This document shows positions 1 through 8,886 of a stretch of DNA of 54,922 nt, piece by piece. Source of the DNA: Candidatus Zhuqueibacterota bacterium (GTDB taxonomy: Bacteria; Zhuqueibacterota; Zhuqueibacteria; Residuimicrobiales; Krinioviventaceae); contig JAFGJB010000098.1 in NCBI GenBank assembly GCA_016929295.1, positions 1 to 54,922 on the forward strand, given 5' to 3'. The position numbers and the translations under genes are program-made. The notes below the pieces were generated by a model. That model had not been told where the DNA came from, made no database searches, and saw only the letters and a list, made by a program, of their open reading frames with translations. How positions within the stretch are numbered: the first letter of the stretch is position 1; each line of letters starts with the position of its first letter.

Positions 1-376
1 AACAATTACTAATACTAACCCGTAAAATCACTCCATCTGATTTGATTATTACTTATTAATAATAAAGTTATGATGTCCTGCAATCAGGATAAAATGTCAA
101 CGAAAAAAAGTCAAATGTTTTTTAAAAACTTGGCGAATCTTTGCGGCTCTGCGTCTTTGCGTGAGGGCAGAAAATCGCGTCATCGAGGCATCATTTAATG
201 TGGAATTGTATTTTGGATCAAGACACTTTCTTGTGTTGCTTTTCTAACATTTTACCAGAGACTGACGTTTTACCCGAAATCAAGTTCTCCGGGCAGAATC
301 TCGCGCTTGGACATAGAAAGAGGGCACCTCTTTGCTCAGAAATTCTCAAACTGACGATTAAAAAGTGGTAATCGAT
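1..376. other. Intergenic region downstream of the GH106-like gene
   Basis: No convincing coding frame is seen here. The stretch is AT-rich and holds a short CTTTGCG-rich element, listed separately, but no clear terminator hairpin for the minus-strand gene that ends at 377. A promoter for something left of the window cannot be judged. Confidence 0.5.
129..165. repeat. CTTTGCG-rich short element, possible dispersed repeat
   Basis: This 37-base stretch begins CTTGGCGAATCTTTGCGG and continues through GCGTCTTTGCG, so the core 'CTTTGCG' is iterated two to three times. From memory, similar 'cttggcg...ctttgcgtctttgcg' strings are scattered through the intergenic regions of many environmental bacterial genomes as short dispersed repeats. 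Only one copy is visible in this window, so the repeat status is inference. Confidence 0.35.
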
Positions 377-3300
377 TTATTCGCTCAAAATTTCAAAATC
401 CTCCATCAATCCATAATCGTACAAATTATAATCCAAGCCTGTGGGCTGTTTTTCCGGTGCGTATTTAAAACTCCAGGGCGTCACAATACCGTGTCGATTC
501 ACATTGTGATGCGGTCCGAATACATTTTTGAAACTGCCGGTGACAACAACGTCTATCAGATTTTCCCCATCTCTCACGGCAGCAGAAATATCCAGCTCAA
601 ATGGTTGCCAGCCGATGACGCCGACCTTCGTGCCATTGACATGCACGGATGCCACTGTGCCTTTCCATTTGCCCAGTCGAACGTGCATGCGCACGCCCTT
701 CACAGCCGACAGTTTTTTACGGTAACGCACATCATAGGGATAAAACGGCTGTCCTTGCTCCACCCATGATCCGAATTCAAGAAGCGCTTCCGGCACAAGT
801 TTCCAGCCGCACGGCTGCTCCATCAGCTGAAAGTTACCCATGATATAAGCTGGTGCAATTTCCGCGTAAATGGACATGGGGTGCATGATGATGGAGAGCT
901 CATTTTTCCCGACAGTGACATGCTCGCTGATGTCAAAGACACCCCATGTTTTATCAATGGCCCATTCGTTGGCTATAGGCTTTATGCATTGACCATTGAT
1001 CTGTACTTCCCACAAGGTCGGATTCTCTACAACAGCTCTCAATGAGCTCATATCCACACCTTCATCGATGCTGAAAGGATAACTCGCTGCAAAGCCACTG
1101 CCCTGGGCAAAGGTATCCGCCTCCACCCATTCGGATTGCCACTGCACGGATGAAACCCACGGATTTTCATCATATCCGTGCGCCTTCCAGATGTGCAGAC
1201 CAGCCGTATAGTAGTAAATCCCCCGGTATTCTTGATCGCCAATGACCAGATTTATGTAATCCAGCGTGATGATATTGGGGGACAGGCGCTCAATTGTCGT
1301 GGCGCCGCTCTCGACGATAGTCAACTGCGGTTTGGCTGGTGGCGCGGCCGATGATCTCTCCTCGTCGCCGATATACAAGAGCAGACTGCCGGCCGGCGGA
1401 AGGTCAAAGGACACATCGACACATCCGTCGACGACATTTGTCGGATAGTCTCTAACATCACCCGTGAGCGCATCAAGCTCCTGCGCTGATGCTCCGGGCA
1501 CGGCAAATGATCCTTGGGCGTGCTCTTTCAGGCTGAAATTGGTGAGAAAGACGAGCTGATCATCACCCAGATCGCGGCGCATATGGTAGAGATCGCCGCC
1601 GACAGTGAGAGGAGTGTGTAATGTGAATTCAACGTCGATCTGTTCGACAAATTCCGCGACACTCCTTACCTTTTTCCACTGGACATGCGAGGCAGCGCTG
1701 GATATCTTTTTTTCGCGACGGCCGTCCACATGGGTCGGCGTCTCGCCAAAATTATATAGATCACCACCATTGACAAGAAACTGCTGTATCAGCTCGAACG
1801 TCCGCGCGTCGAAATTTTCATACTGCGGCGGAAGAACAACTATGCTGTAACTTTTTGCGTTAATGATGAATTTGTCATTTTCGACAGCGCCAAAATCTTT
1901 GATCGTCTTCTCTGCGCCAAGATCATACTCAACCTGATAGTCTTCCATCTCGCTCAAAAAGTCGTGGAATGATGCGCCGATCTTGTTGAGTTTTTCATCT
2001 GCTTGCACAGGAGAGTAATACATCCAGGCCGTTGTCGTGGGTTCGAGCACGAGGATGTCGTTCAGCTGCTCACCGCTGGAGAGCGTCACCGACAGACGCG
2101 CAAAATAGTCGTTGAGAATTCGATAATCTTTCCACCACGGCGTCTGATAGCAGATGCCCTGCGGAAAGTCGTGCTTGCGATCGCCGGTCAAGTTCATGTA
2201 AGCGAGGTGTTGATTCATAAAATTGACGCCCAGAACATATTCCCAATCGCCATTTCTCTTCATATCTTCAAACGTCAGTTCCCAACCGGCGGCGCCATAT
2301 GTTTCGCTGAGCGTCCGCACGCGATTGAACTGGTTGGCTATGCTGCGCAATTCCTTGATGGCGCGAATGTTGCCGAACTGGGTGCTGTTTTGATCCGCCG
2401 TATTGAACAACATATCGACTCCAGGCATCTGGTGATAGGCGTACATGGCCATGTTGTCGCTGCCGTGCACCGGGCTTGGCCAGCCGTGCTCCCAATAGTG
2501 GCCGGTCCAGGCGAGGCTTTTTTCTTCGGTATAGCGATGCCAGGGTTTTGACCAGCGCTCGATGAACAGCTCGAGCAACAGCTCATAATAATTATGGCGC
2601 ACCTTTTTCCAGTCGCCCACCGGCTCAAAGATGCTCGGCAAATGTACTTTGAGATCATAAGCCCAACGCTTGTGAAACTCCTCGAACAAGCTCGGCGTCA
2701 CACGCATGCCGCCTCTGACATCAGGATTGATATTCGGCTCATCCGTAAAAACGCCCGGCAGAGTCGCGCCGAATTCGTCTCCGGCGCACCTTTCATAGCC
2801 CGGCATGGTGACGTCGATGAATTTTTCTGTGACGCCGGGGATGAGCAGATCCACATAGGTGCGTCCGGCATACCATTTTGATTTTTCAAGGTAGTGATTT
2901 TCAAAAATAATCCAGTCACCCTTGTCACCGGGCTGCGCCACCGTGGTCACGTCGAGGTACGCCCCATCCTTCTCTTTCAAGATGACGCCGAAATCGCCAA
3001 CAGGAATCGTCTGCACCCTTTTCATGGTCAATGCTATCGGCTGATCTGCCGATTCGGGCAGTAATTCGGGCACCCAGCCGCCGGCAAAGCCGCTGGGAAA
3101 AGAGTTCTCGTCATAGATCCAGGCTTTCAGGCCGAGCCGTTTCGCTTCCCTGACGCTGAATTCGACCATCTCGAACCATTCATCGGATAGATAGGCGGTT
3201 ATCAGACCGTAACGAGGATGCATAAAGCCGCCGCCCAGGCCATTGTCTTTGAAATCACGCAAATCTCGCGCTAACATGCTTTTTTCCAGGCGGTCATGCC

Positions 3301-3457
3301 ACACCCACAACGGCGTGGGCCGAAAATCGGCCGGCGGATTCTCGAAAGCCGGCAGCATCTCTTCGAATGATCTATAATGCGTATCGATGATGCTGTTTTG
3401 TGCTGCCATCATCCACGGCATCAAGAAAAGGAACGGTAGTAGATTGTGGATTTTCAT
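377..3457 (-). CDS. Secreted glycoside hydrolase, GH106 (alpha-L-rhamnosidase)-like
   Basis: Likely exported enzyme acting on rhamnose-containing or related plant or microbial polysaccharides. Counting from the ATG at 3457, residues 1-20 form a signal peptide ending near MMAAQ. WVWHD (about 51-55), IYDENSFPSG (about 114-123), the acidic FTDEPN (about 237-242) and ETYGAAG (about 385-391, followed by W, DMKRNGDW and GVNFMNQH) match the conserved blocks of the GH106-like (beta/alpha)8 superfamily. The acidic residues in these blocks are candidate catalytic ones. The C-terminal third looks like beta-sandwich, galactose-binding-like modules. An ATG at 3469 is also in frame, but the 3457 start has GAGG at the right spacing, so it is preferred. 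Unlike the cargo proteins at 10.1-13.1 kb it has no type IX sorting tail and ends in DYGLMEDFEILSE. It stands alone, divergent from the GTPase gene. Exact substrate unknown. Confidence 0.82.
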   Translation of the reverse strand: MKIHNLLPFLFLMPWMMAAQNSIIDTHYRSFEEMLPAFENPPADFRPTPLWVWHDRLEKSMLARDLRDFKDNGLGGGFMHPRYGLITAYLSDEWFEMVEFSVREAKRLGLKAWIYDENSFPSGFAGGWVPELLPESADQPIALTMKRVQTIPVGDFGVILKEKDGAYLDVTTVAQPGDKGDWIIFENHYLEKSKWYAGRTYVDLLIPGVTEKFIDVTMPGYERCAGDEFGATLPGVFTDEPNINPDVRGGMRVTPSLFEEFHKRWAYDLKVHLPSIFEPVGDWKKVRHNYYELLLELFIERWSKPWHRYTEEKSLAWTGHYWEHGWPSPVHGSDNMAMYAYHQMPGVDMLFNTADQNSTQFGNIRAIKELRSIANQFNRVRTLSETYGAAGWELTFEDMKRNGDWEYVLGVNFMNQHLAYMNLTGDRKHDFPQGICYQTPWWKDYRILNDYFARLSVTLSSGEQLNDILVLEPTTTAWMYYSPVQADEKLNKIGASFHDFLSEMEDYQVEYDLGAEKTIKDFGAVENDKFIINAKSYSIVVLPPQYENFDARTFELIQQFLVNGGDLYNFGETPTHVDGRREKKISSAASHVQWKKVRSVAEFVEQIDVEFTLHTPLTVGGDLYHMRRDLGDDQLVFLTNFSLKEHAQGSFAVPGASAQELDALTGDVRDYPTNVVDGCVDVSFDLPPAGSLLLYIGDEERSSAAPPAKPQLTIVESGATTIERLSPNIITLDYINLVIGDQEYRGIYYYTAGLHIWKAHGYDENPWVSSVQWQSEWVEADTFAQGSGFAASYPFSIDEGVDMSSLRAVVENPTLWEVQINGQCIKPIANEWAIDKTWGVFDISEHVTVGKNELSIIMHPMSIYAEIAPAYIMGNFQLMEQPCGWKLVPEALLEFGSWVEQGQPFYPYDVRYRKKLSAVKGVRMHVRLGKWKGTVASVHVNGTKVGVIGWQPFELDISAAVRDGENLIDVVVTGSFKNVFGPHHNVNRHGIVTPWSFKYAPEKQPTGLDYNLYDYGLMEDFEILSE

Positions 3458-3626
3458 GAGGGACCTCATGGTCTATATTTTTTTATGATCTGACGGGGAT
3501 ACAGAATATAACTGTTTGTAACATAAAGATGAAATAAAAATCTCTTTATAAAAATGAAAAAGAGCTTTCTCATTTTAGGATAATTTTTTATTATAGTTCG
3601 AATGCGAACAATGTTAAAGATGAACG

Positions 3627-4610
3627 ATGCCTGCGAATCTATCACCCGACTATTTTCGCGCTGAAGAAGAATACAAAAAAGCGCACACGCCGCACGAACG
3701 GCTGAAAGCCTTGAAGGGAATGTTCGCGGCGATCCCCAAACACAAGGGCACGGAAAAGATGCAGGCGGACTTGAAGCGCCGCATTTCGCAGGTCAACGAA
3801 GAGCTGCAAAAGAGCAGCAAGAAAAAAGGTTTTGGCATCACGGTGGATCGTGCGGGCGCCGGCCAGGTCTGCGTCGCCGGTCCGCCTAACAGCGGCAAGT
3901 CACAGCTCACAGCCACGCTTTCGGACACCGAGTTGGAGGTGGCGGATTACCCGTTTACAACGCGGACGCCGCATCCGGCCATGATGAAGTACGAAGATAT
4001 ACAAATCCAGCTCGTTGATTTGCCTCCGGTATGTAGCCAGCATATGGAACATTGGGTGCCCAATATTTTAAGGACGTGCGATTTGATTCTCCTGGTCATC
4101 GATCTTGCTGATCCTGCGGTTCTTGATGGTCTGGAGGATACCGTGCGCATGATCGAGGATAATAAAATGGCGCTCGTGCCGCACATGCCGCCGGTGGATT
4201 CCTGGGCGAGCATTGTTGAAAAACGGGGGTGGCTTGTCGGCACAAAAACGGATCTGCCGGGCGCGACGAGCAACTGGGACGTCATCAAAGAAATTTACGC
4301 CAGCCGATTCGGCATGAGCGCTGTCTCCTCCACCGCAGGTGACAATATTGAACGCTTACGATACGAGATCTATCAAGCGCTGGATATTCTGCGAGTCTAT
4401 ACGAAAAAGCCCGGCCAGCCAGCGGATCTGCAGCAGCCTTTTGTCATTCGTCAGGGCAGCACGCTGCTCGATTTTGCCAGGATGGTTCATAAGGATTTCG
4501 CCGAGAGTCTCAAATTTGCCCGCGTCTGGGGACATACAAAGTATGACGGCATGAAAGTGAATCGAGACTATCTGCTGCAGGATAAAGATGTCGTTGAACT
4601 GCACGCTTGA
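3627..4610 (+). CDS. Obg/DRG-family GTPase with C-terminal TGS domain
   Basis: Cytoplasmic P-loop GTPase of the OBG/DRG branch, a group generally linked to ribosomes and translation. An N-terminal basic, probably helical stretch (1-70) precedes the G domain. G1 is GPPNSGKS (85-92), the switch region contains ADYPFTTRTP (about 106-115), G3 is DLPP (131-134) and G4 is TKTD (206-209). The last ~60 residues form a TGS domain beginning near FVIRQGSTLLDFA and ending DKDVVELHA, as in DRG proteins. The length of 327 residues suits a compact bacterial member. DLPP in place of DxPG and TKTD in place of NKxD are variants I recall from this subfamily and need not mean loss of activity. The gene converges with the barrel-protein gene (13 bases between stops). 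The ATG at 3627 has only a weak Shine-Dalgarno sequence. Precise function is unknown. Confidence 0.85.
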   Translation: MPANLSPDYFRAEEEYKKAHTPHERLKALKGMFAAIPKHKGTEKMQADLKRRISQVNEELQKSSKKKGFGITVDRAGAGQVCVAGPPNSGKSQLTATLSDTELEVADYPFTTRTPHPAMMKYEDIQIQLVDLPPVCSQHMEHWVPNILRTCDLILLVIDLADPAVLDGLEDTVRMIEDNKMALVPHMPPVDSWASIVEKRGWLVGTKTDLPGATSNWDVIKEIYASRFGMSAVSSTAGDNIERLRYEIYQALDILRVYTKKPGQPADLQQPFVIRQGSTLLDFARMVHKDFAESLKFARVWGHTKYDGMKVNRDYLLQDKDVVELHA

Positions 4611-4623
4611 TGACCGGCGCAAA

Positions 4624-5829
4624 TCAGAATTCCATCCAGAATTGCACGTTGCCGCCGCCAAATCCCCAGATGGTCGTTACATGACTGACAGCAAACTGCA
4701 GGTAGACTCGATCATCAAAATTGAATGTGTAGGCTAGTTTGAGCTTGTCGATATAGTCATTTCGATGCGGATGGGTGATCTCGAATGAACCAACATAGTC
4801 CCACTTTTGCACGGATCCCATATAGCCGGCCTCAATGGTTCCAGGCCCGGCATTCTTCTCGGCAAAAATGAACGGGATGATCTCCTGGCGAGTATAGGTG
4901 TGCGCGCCGTAATTTTCTGACGCAGCATGCTGAACAATGATGTGGGCGCCAAAACGTAGACGATACTTTTCGCCGACCGGGGTGATATAACCAATTTTGC
5001 CGATTTCTATGCGGTTTTCATAGCTGTAATTCGCTTCCGGCGAATCAAAGTTCTTTGCTTCTACGAAATTGTAATAAGAGTAGGTCGCCTCGATGAACGA
5101 ATGGCGCGTGCGGTAAAAGTAGAGTCCGAGGACAAGATCATCCATTTTTTTCTGCTGCGCCGAAAAATCGATTGCTCCAGGTTCTCTCGTAAAAAAACGT
5201 TCGGTGCCGCTATCGTATCGGCCGCAGCTAAAAAATCGCAGCGGCCCGATTCTCAGGTTAGTCTCCCAATTGAACTGCCAGGGCTTTTTTGCATCGTGGC
5301 TTTTTATATTGTTTTTGTCATTCCAGAACAGATCGACGTCAATGTACGAGAATCGAATATAATTCGATCTGTTTTTGCCGGTGAGCGCAAGACCATATTG
5401 AATGTCGATTTCTTCTTTCTCAAAATGCGGATCACCATATGCAAAGACAGATAGTGATTTATAAATCCTCTGTTCAAAGCCAGTTGATATATAGATGTCC
5501 TGCTCGTTGCGATGATGTGTCGCATAGTAGGTCGTTGCATAGCGAAACCAGAGTCCTGCGGCTAGTTCTTCGTTGATCGCGAGTCGGGCGTCAGAAAGGA
5601 GTTCAGTATTGGAAATGCTGGCAAAATTGAGCCGCATCATGTTTCGACAAAACAGGTTGTTCTGCCATTTTTCATGCCAGAATGGGTGCAATTCATAATT
5701 GGCGACGGCGTGGATGTAGACCATGCTTTCGCCGTAATAGTCATCGTAGGTCTCGATGTCCTGCGCCGCGGCAAGACCATGCAGAATGCAGCAGAATAAA
5801 AATATGTGACATGAGCGCTTGAGCATCAT
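4624..5829 (-). CDS. Putative outer-membrane beta-barrel protein
   Basis: Unrecognised 401-residue exported protein. A signal peptide (about 1-22, ending LHGLAAAQ) is followed by a chain made of short alternating amphipathic strands rich in Tyr, Phe and Trp, separated by charged turns (for example LWFRYATTYYATHH and YIRFSYIDVDLFW). It ends in Phe (QFWMEF), the classical C-terminal signature of an outer-membrane barrel strand. The length fits a barrel of roughly 14-18 strands. No TonB plug, POTRA or OmpA-like domain is seen. It lies downstream of gcvP on the same strand, with about 100 bases containing an inverted repeat between them, so it may be a separate unit. A porin-like or structural role is inference. 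Confidence 0.6.
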   Translation of the reverse strand: MMLKRSCHIFLFCCILHGLAAAQDIETYDDYYGESMVYIHAVANYELHPFWHEKWQNNLFCRNMMRLNFASISNTELLSDARLAINEELAAGLWFRYATTYYATHHRNEQDIYISTGFEQRIYKSLSVFAYGDPHFEKEEIDIQYGLALTGKNRSNYIRFSYIDVDLFWNDKNNIKSHDAKKPWQFNWETNLRIGPLRFFSCGRYDSGTERFFTREPGAIDFSAQQKKMDDLVLGLYFYRTRHSFIEATYSYYNFVEAKNFDSPEANYSYENRIEIGKIGYITPVGEKYRLRFGAHIIVQHAASENYGAHTYTRQEIIPFIFAEKNAGPGTIEAGYMGSVQKWDYVGSFEITHPHRNDYIDKLKLAYTFNFDDRVYLQFAVSHVTTIWGFGGGNVQFWMEF

Positions 5830-5870
5830 GTTTGTTTATAATGCCAGAGGTTTTGTCATTTGTAACAATT

Positions 5871-5902
5871 ACAAGAGAAAAGAATTCCACATTTCCTCTT
5901 GT
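5871..5902 (-). other. Inverted repeat between gcvP and the barrel-protein gene
   Basis: ACAAGAGAAAA (5871-5881) pairs with TTTCCTCTTGT (5892-5902) around a 10-base loop; 10 of 11 positions are Watson-Crick and one is G-U in the minus-strand RNA. It lies 30 bases after the gcvP stop on the minus strand. No uridine tract follows, so it could be an mRNA-stabilising or attenuating hairpin rather than a true intrinsic terminator. Confidence 0.35.
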
Positions 5903-5931
5903 GAGCATGTTGCTGCTTCATTCACACGTCA

Positions 5932-8793
5932 TCATCGCACCTGTCGAGAGGGGCAGGAGCAGATCAGATTGCGATCGCCATAGGTGTTGTCGATGCGCGC
6001 GACCGGCGGCCAAAATTTATGCGATCTGACTTCTGCTAACGGATAGAACGCTTTTTGTCGCGAGTAAGGGTGGGTCCACACATCGGCGATGGCCTCTGCG
6101 GCCGTGTGCGGCGCATTTTTCAGGACATTGTCTTCTTGATCCGCGCGCCCGTCAGCAATTTCCTGGATTTCGTCGTAAATATTGATCATGGCATTGCAAA
6201 AGCGATCCAGCTCTTCTCTGGGCTCGCTTTCGGTGGGTTCCACCATCATTGTCCCCGGCACGGGAAAAGACACGGTCGGTGCATGAAAGCCATAATCCAT
6301 CAATCGTTTGGCGACATCTTCCGCTTCAACGCCGAATTTTTTAAAATGACGTAGATCGACTATCATCTCGTGCGCAACGCGGCCATTCGCGCCAGTGTAA
6401 ACGATGGGAAAATATTTTTCCAGACGCGTTTTGAGATAATTCGCATTGAGAATCGCATTTTGCGAAACCTCGGTCATACCGGCTGCGCCGAGCATTTTGA
6501 TGTAGGCGTAGGAGATGAGCAGCACATTGGCGCTGCCCCAGGGAGTGGCGCTCACCGCCGGAATGGCTTTTTCGCCGCCCGTTCGAATGATGCTGTGACC
6601 GGGAAGGAAGGGCGCCAGATGATTCGCCACGCAAATTGGCCCGACGCCCGGTCCGCCGCCGCCGTGTGGAATGGCAAACGTTTTATGCAGATTGAGATGA
6701 CAGACGTCCGCACCAATTGTCGCCGGACTGGTGCAGCCAACCTGGGCATTCATGTTGGCGCCGTCCATGTAGACCTGTCCTCCATACTTGTGAACAATGC
6801 TGCACACCTGAACGATCTCTTTTTCATAGACGCCGTGCGTCGATGGATAGGTCACCATTAGCGCGGCGAGATGATCAGCGTGTTGCATGGCCTTTTGCTC
6901 TAAATCGACAAGATCAATGTCGCCGCGTTCGTTGCATTGAACCAGGACGACGATCGATCCCGCCATCACCGCGCTCGCCGGATTGGTGCCATGAGCTGAT
7001 GTCGGTATGAGCACGACATTCCGCTGCTCCTGGCCGGTTGCCCGATGATAGGCTCGTATGACCATGAGCCCGGTGAATTCACCTTGCGCCCCCGAATTCG
7101 GTTGCAACGATGTGGCAGTAAATCCGGTGATTTCGCTCAAGTATTTTTCCAGGTCCTGAATCAATTGCTGATATCCGGCTGCCTGCGCGACGGGCGCGAA
7201 AGGGTGGATGGTGGAAAATTGCGGCCAGCTCACCGGCAGCATGGCCGTCGCCGGATTCAATTTCATCGTACAGGAGCCGAGAGGGATCATGGACTTGGTC
7301 AGAGACAAATCTTTTTCTTCCAGAGATTTTATATAGCGCATCATCTGGGTTTCGGATCGATAGCTGTTGAATACAGGATGCTGCAGATAGGCGCTGGTGC
7401 GCATGAGTGATGATGGCGCCTTGAGAGATTCGCTCATTGCCGTGCGAAGAGGCTGTCCGGATTCAAAGGCTCTGGCGAAAAGATTGAAAATTTCATTCAC
7501 GTCCGCCTGTGATGTGGTCTCGTCGAGTGAAATGCCGAGATGTTCGGAATCGATGCTGTGGAAGTTGATGAGATTCTCTTCAGCCAATTTTAGCACTCTC
7601 GATTTCATCGCCGCCGGCAGCCGCAGCATGAGCGTATCAAAGTAAGCGTCATTCAGCTGCTCGACGCCAAGTGCGCGCAGCTGCTCCTCCAGGAGCCTGG
7701 CGCGCGAATGAATCGTCTCGGCGATCAGGCGAATTCCATCGGGACCATGATAGACGCTATACATGCCCGCCATGATGGCCGGCAAAGCCTGCGCGGTGCA
7801 GATATTGGAAGTGGCTTTCTCGCGGCGGATGTGCTGTTCGCGCGTCTGCAGCGCCATGCGATAGCCCATGTCGCCATGTCTGTCCTGCGACACGCCGATG
7901 ATTCGTCCAGGAACCTGACGTTTATAGGCGTCGCGGGTGGCGAAATAGGCGGCGTGCGGGCCGCCGTAGCCCAATGGCACGCCGAAACGCTGGGTCGAGC
8001 CAACGACGACATCGGCGCCACATTCTCCCGGCGGCCGCAAAATTGCCAGGCTCAGCAGATCAGCCGCCACAGCGACGAGGCACTCCTCTGCATGCGCTTT
8101 TTTAATGTCATCAGCATATTCAAAAATCAGTCCGTTCTTATCGGGAAATTGCAGCAATGCGCCGAAAACGGGTTCCTCGAAAGTCCATTTTTTGAAATCG
8201 CCGATCAGGAGTTTGATGCCAAGAGGCTCGCCGCGCGACTTGAGGACATCGATGGTGTGTTGATAGACTCCGTCCGCGACAAAAAAGCTGTTCACATCAG
8301 CAGCGATCTTGTCCCGCGACCGCAGCCGGTGCAGCATAGCCATCGCTTCGGCCGCCGCCGTCGCTTCGTCCAGCAGCGAAGCATTGGCCAGCTCCATGCC
8401 GGTCAGGTCCATGATCATGGTCTGAAAATTGAGCAGCGCTTCCAATCGGCCTTGTGAAATCTCGGATTGATAGGGCGTATACTGCGTGTACCAGCCGGGA
8501 TTTTCAAAGATATTGCGCAGGATGACACTGGGCGTGATGGTGTCGTAAAAACCCAATCCTATATAGCTTTTATAGATCCTGTTTTTCGCAGCGAGGCTTC
8601 GAATATGGTTGAGATACTCATGCTCTGAAAGCGGTTGTGGTAAAGCGAGCGGTTTTGTCAACCTGATGTCGTGCGGAATAGTTTGATCGATCAGCTCTTG
8701 CATCGAGTCAACGCCGATGCTGCGCAGCATATCGGTGCGTGTACCCACTTGCGATCCGAGATGGCGATCCAGAAAAGTCAGATGATTCTCCAT
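5932..8793 (-). CDS. gcvP: Glycine dehydrogenase (decarboxylating), P-protein
   Basis: P-protein of the glycine cleavage system. It decarboxylates glycine with pyridoxal phosphate and passes the aminomethyl group to lipoyl-GcvH. At 953 residues it is the single-chain form (E. coli type, about 957 residues) rather than the split GcvPA/GcvPB pair. The N-terminal half has the expected blocks (NPGWYTQYTPYQSEISQGR and ANASLLDEATAAAEAM). The C-terminal half has SMIPLGSCTMKLN and the PLP-binding block NLHKTFAIPHGGGGPG with the Schiff-base lysine at K704. The start at 8793 is supported by AAGGA about 9 bases upstream and by the usual N-terminus (FLDRHLG). GcvT and GcvH are not in this window. The upstream neighbour on the same strand is the DHH phosphoesterase. 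Confidence 0.97.
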   Translation of the reverse strand: MENHLTFLDRHLGSQVGTRTDMLRSIGVDSMQELIDQTIPHDIRLTKPLALPQPLSEHEYLNHIRSLAAKNRIYKSYIGLGFYDTITPSVILRNIFENPGWYTQYTPYQSEISQGRLEALLNFQTMIMDLTGMELANASLLDEATAAAEAMAMLHRLRSRDKIAADVNSFFVADGVYQHTIDVLKSRGEPLGIKLLIGDFKKWTFEEPVFGALLQFPDKNGLIFEYADDIKKAHAEECLVAVAADLLSLAILRPPGECGADVVVGSTQRFGVPLGYGGPHAAYFATRDAYKRQVPGRIIGVSQDRHGDMGYRMALQTREQHIRREKATSNICTAQALPAIMAGMYSVYHGPDGIRLIAETIHSRARLLEEQLRALGVEQLNDAYFDTLMLRLPAAMKSRVLKLAEENLINFHSIDSEHLGISLDETTSQADVNEIFNLFARAFESGQPLRTAMSESLKAPSSLMRTSAYLQHPVFNSYRSETQMMRYIKSLEEKDLSLTKSMIPLGSCTMKLNPATAMLPVSWPQFSTIHPFAPVAQAAGYQQLIQDLEKYLSEITGFTATSLQPNSGAQGEFTGLMVIRAYHRATGQEQRNVVLIPTSAHGTNPASAVMAGSIVVLVQCNERGDIDLVDLEQKAMQHADHLAALMVTYPSTHGVYEKEIVQVCSIVHKYGGQVYMDGANMNAQVGCTSPATIGADVCHLNLHKTFAIPHGGGGPGVGPICVANHLAPFLPGHSIIRTGGEKAIPAVSATPWGSANVLLISYAYIKMLGAAGMTEVSQNAILNANYLKTRLEKYFPIVYTGANGRVAHEMIVDLRHFKKFGVEAEDVAKRLMDYGFHAPTVSFPVPGTMMVEPTESEPREELDRFCNAMINIYDEIQEIADGRADQEDNVLKNAPHTAAEAIADVWTHPYSRQKAFYPLAEVRSHKFWPPVARIDNTYGDRNLICSCPSRQVR

Positions 8794-8886
8794 TGGACGA
8801 TGTCCTTTTTAGTTATTTCAGGGTGATACAACAAATGAGCAAAGATGATATAGTGCAACGCACGAGCTGAACAGAGCACTATTTTT

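Noticed and set aside
4017-4253. Apparent defects in the G3 (DLPP) and G4 (TKTD) motifs of the GTPase
   Set aside because: These variants are, as far as I recall, usual in this Obg/DRG-like TGS subfamily, so they are not evidence of inactivation.
7708-8457. Long open frame (249 codons) on the plus strand
   Set aside because: It lies entirely inside gcvP on the opposite strand; composition is that of an antisense shadow and no domain is recognisable.
8850-8882. Hairpin ATAGTGC...GCACTAT followed by a T-run on the plus strand
   Set aside because: No plus-strand gene ends here; for the minus-strand DHH gene the T-run is on the wrong side and the loop is 19 bases with a 7-base stem. Probably chance or a weak structure.
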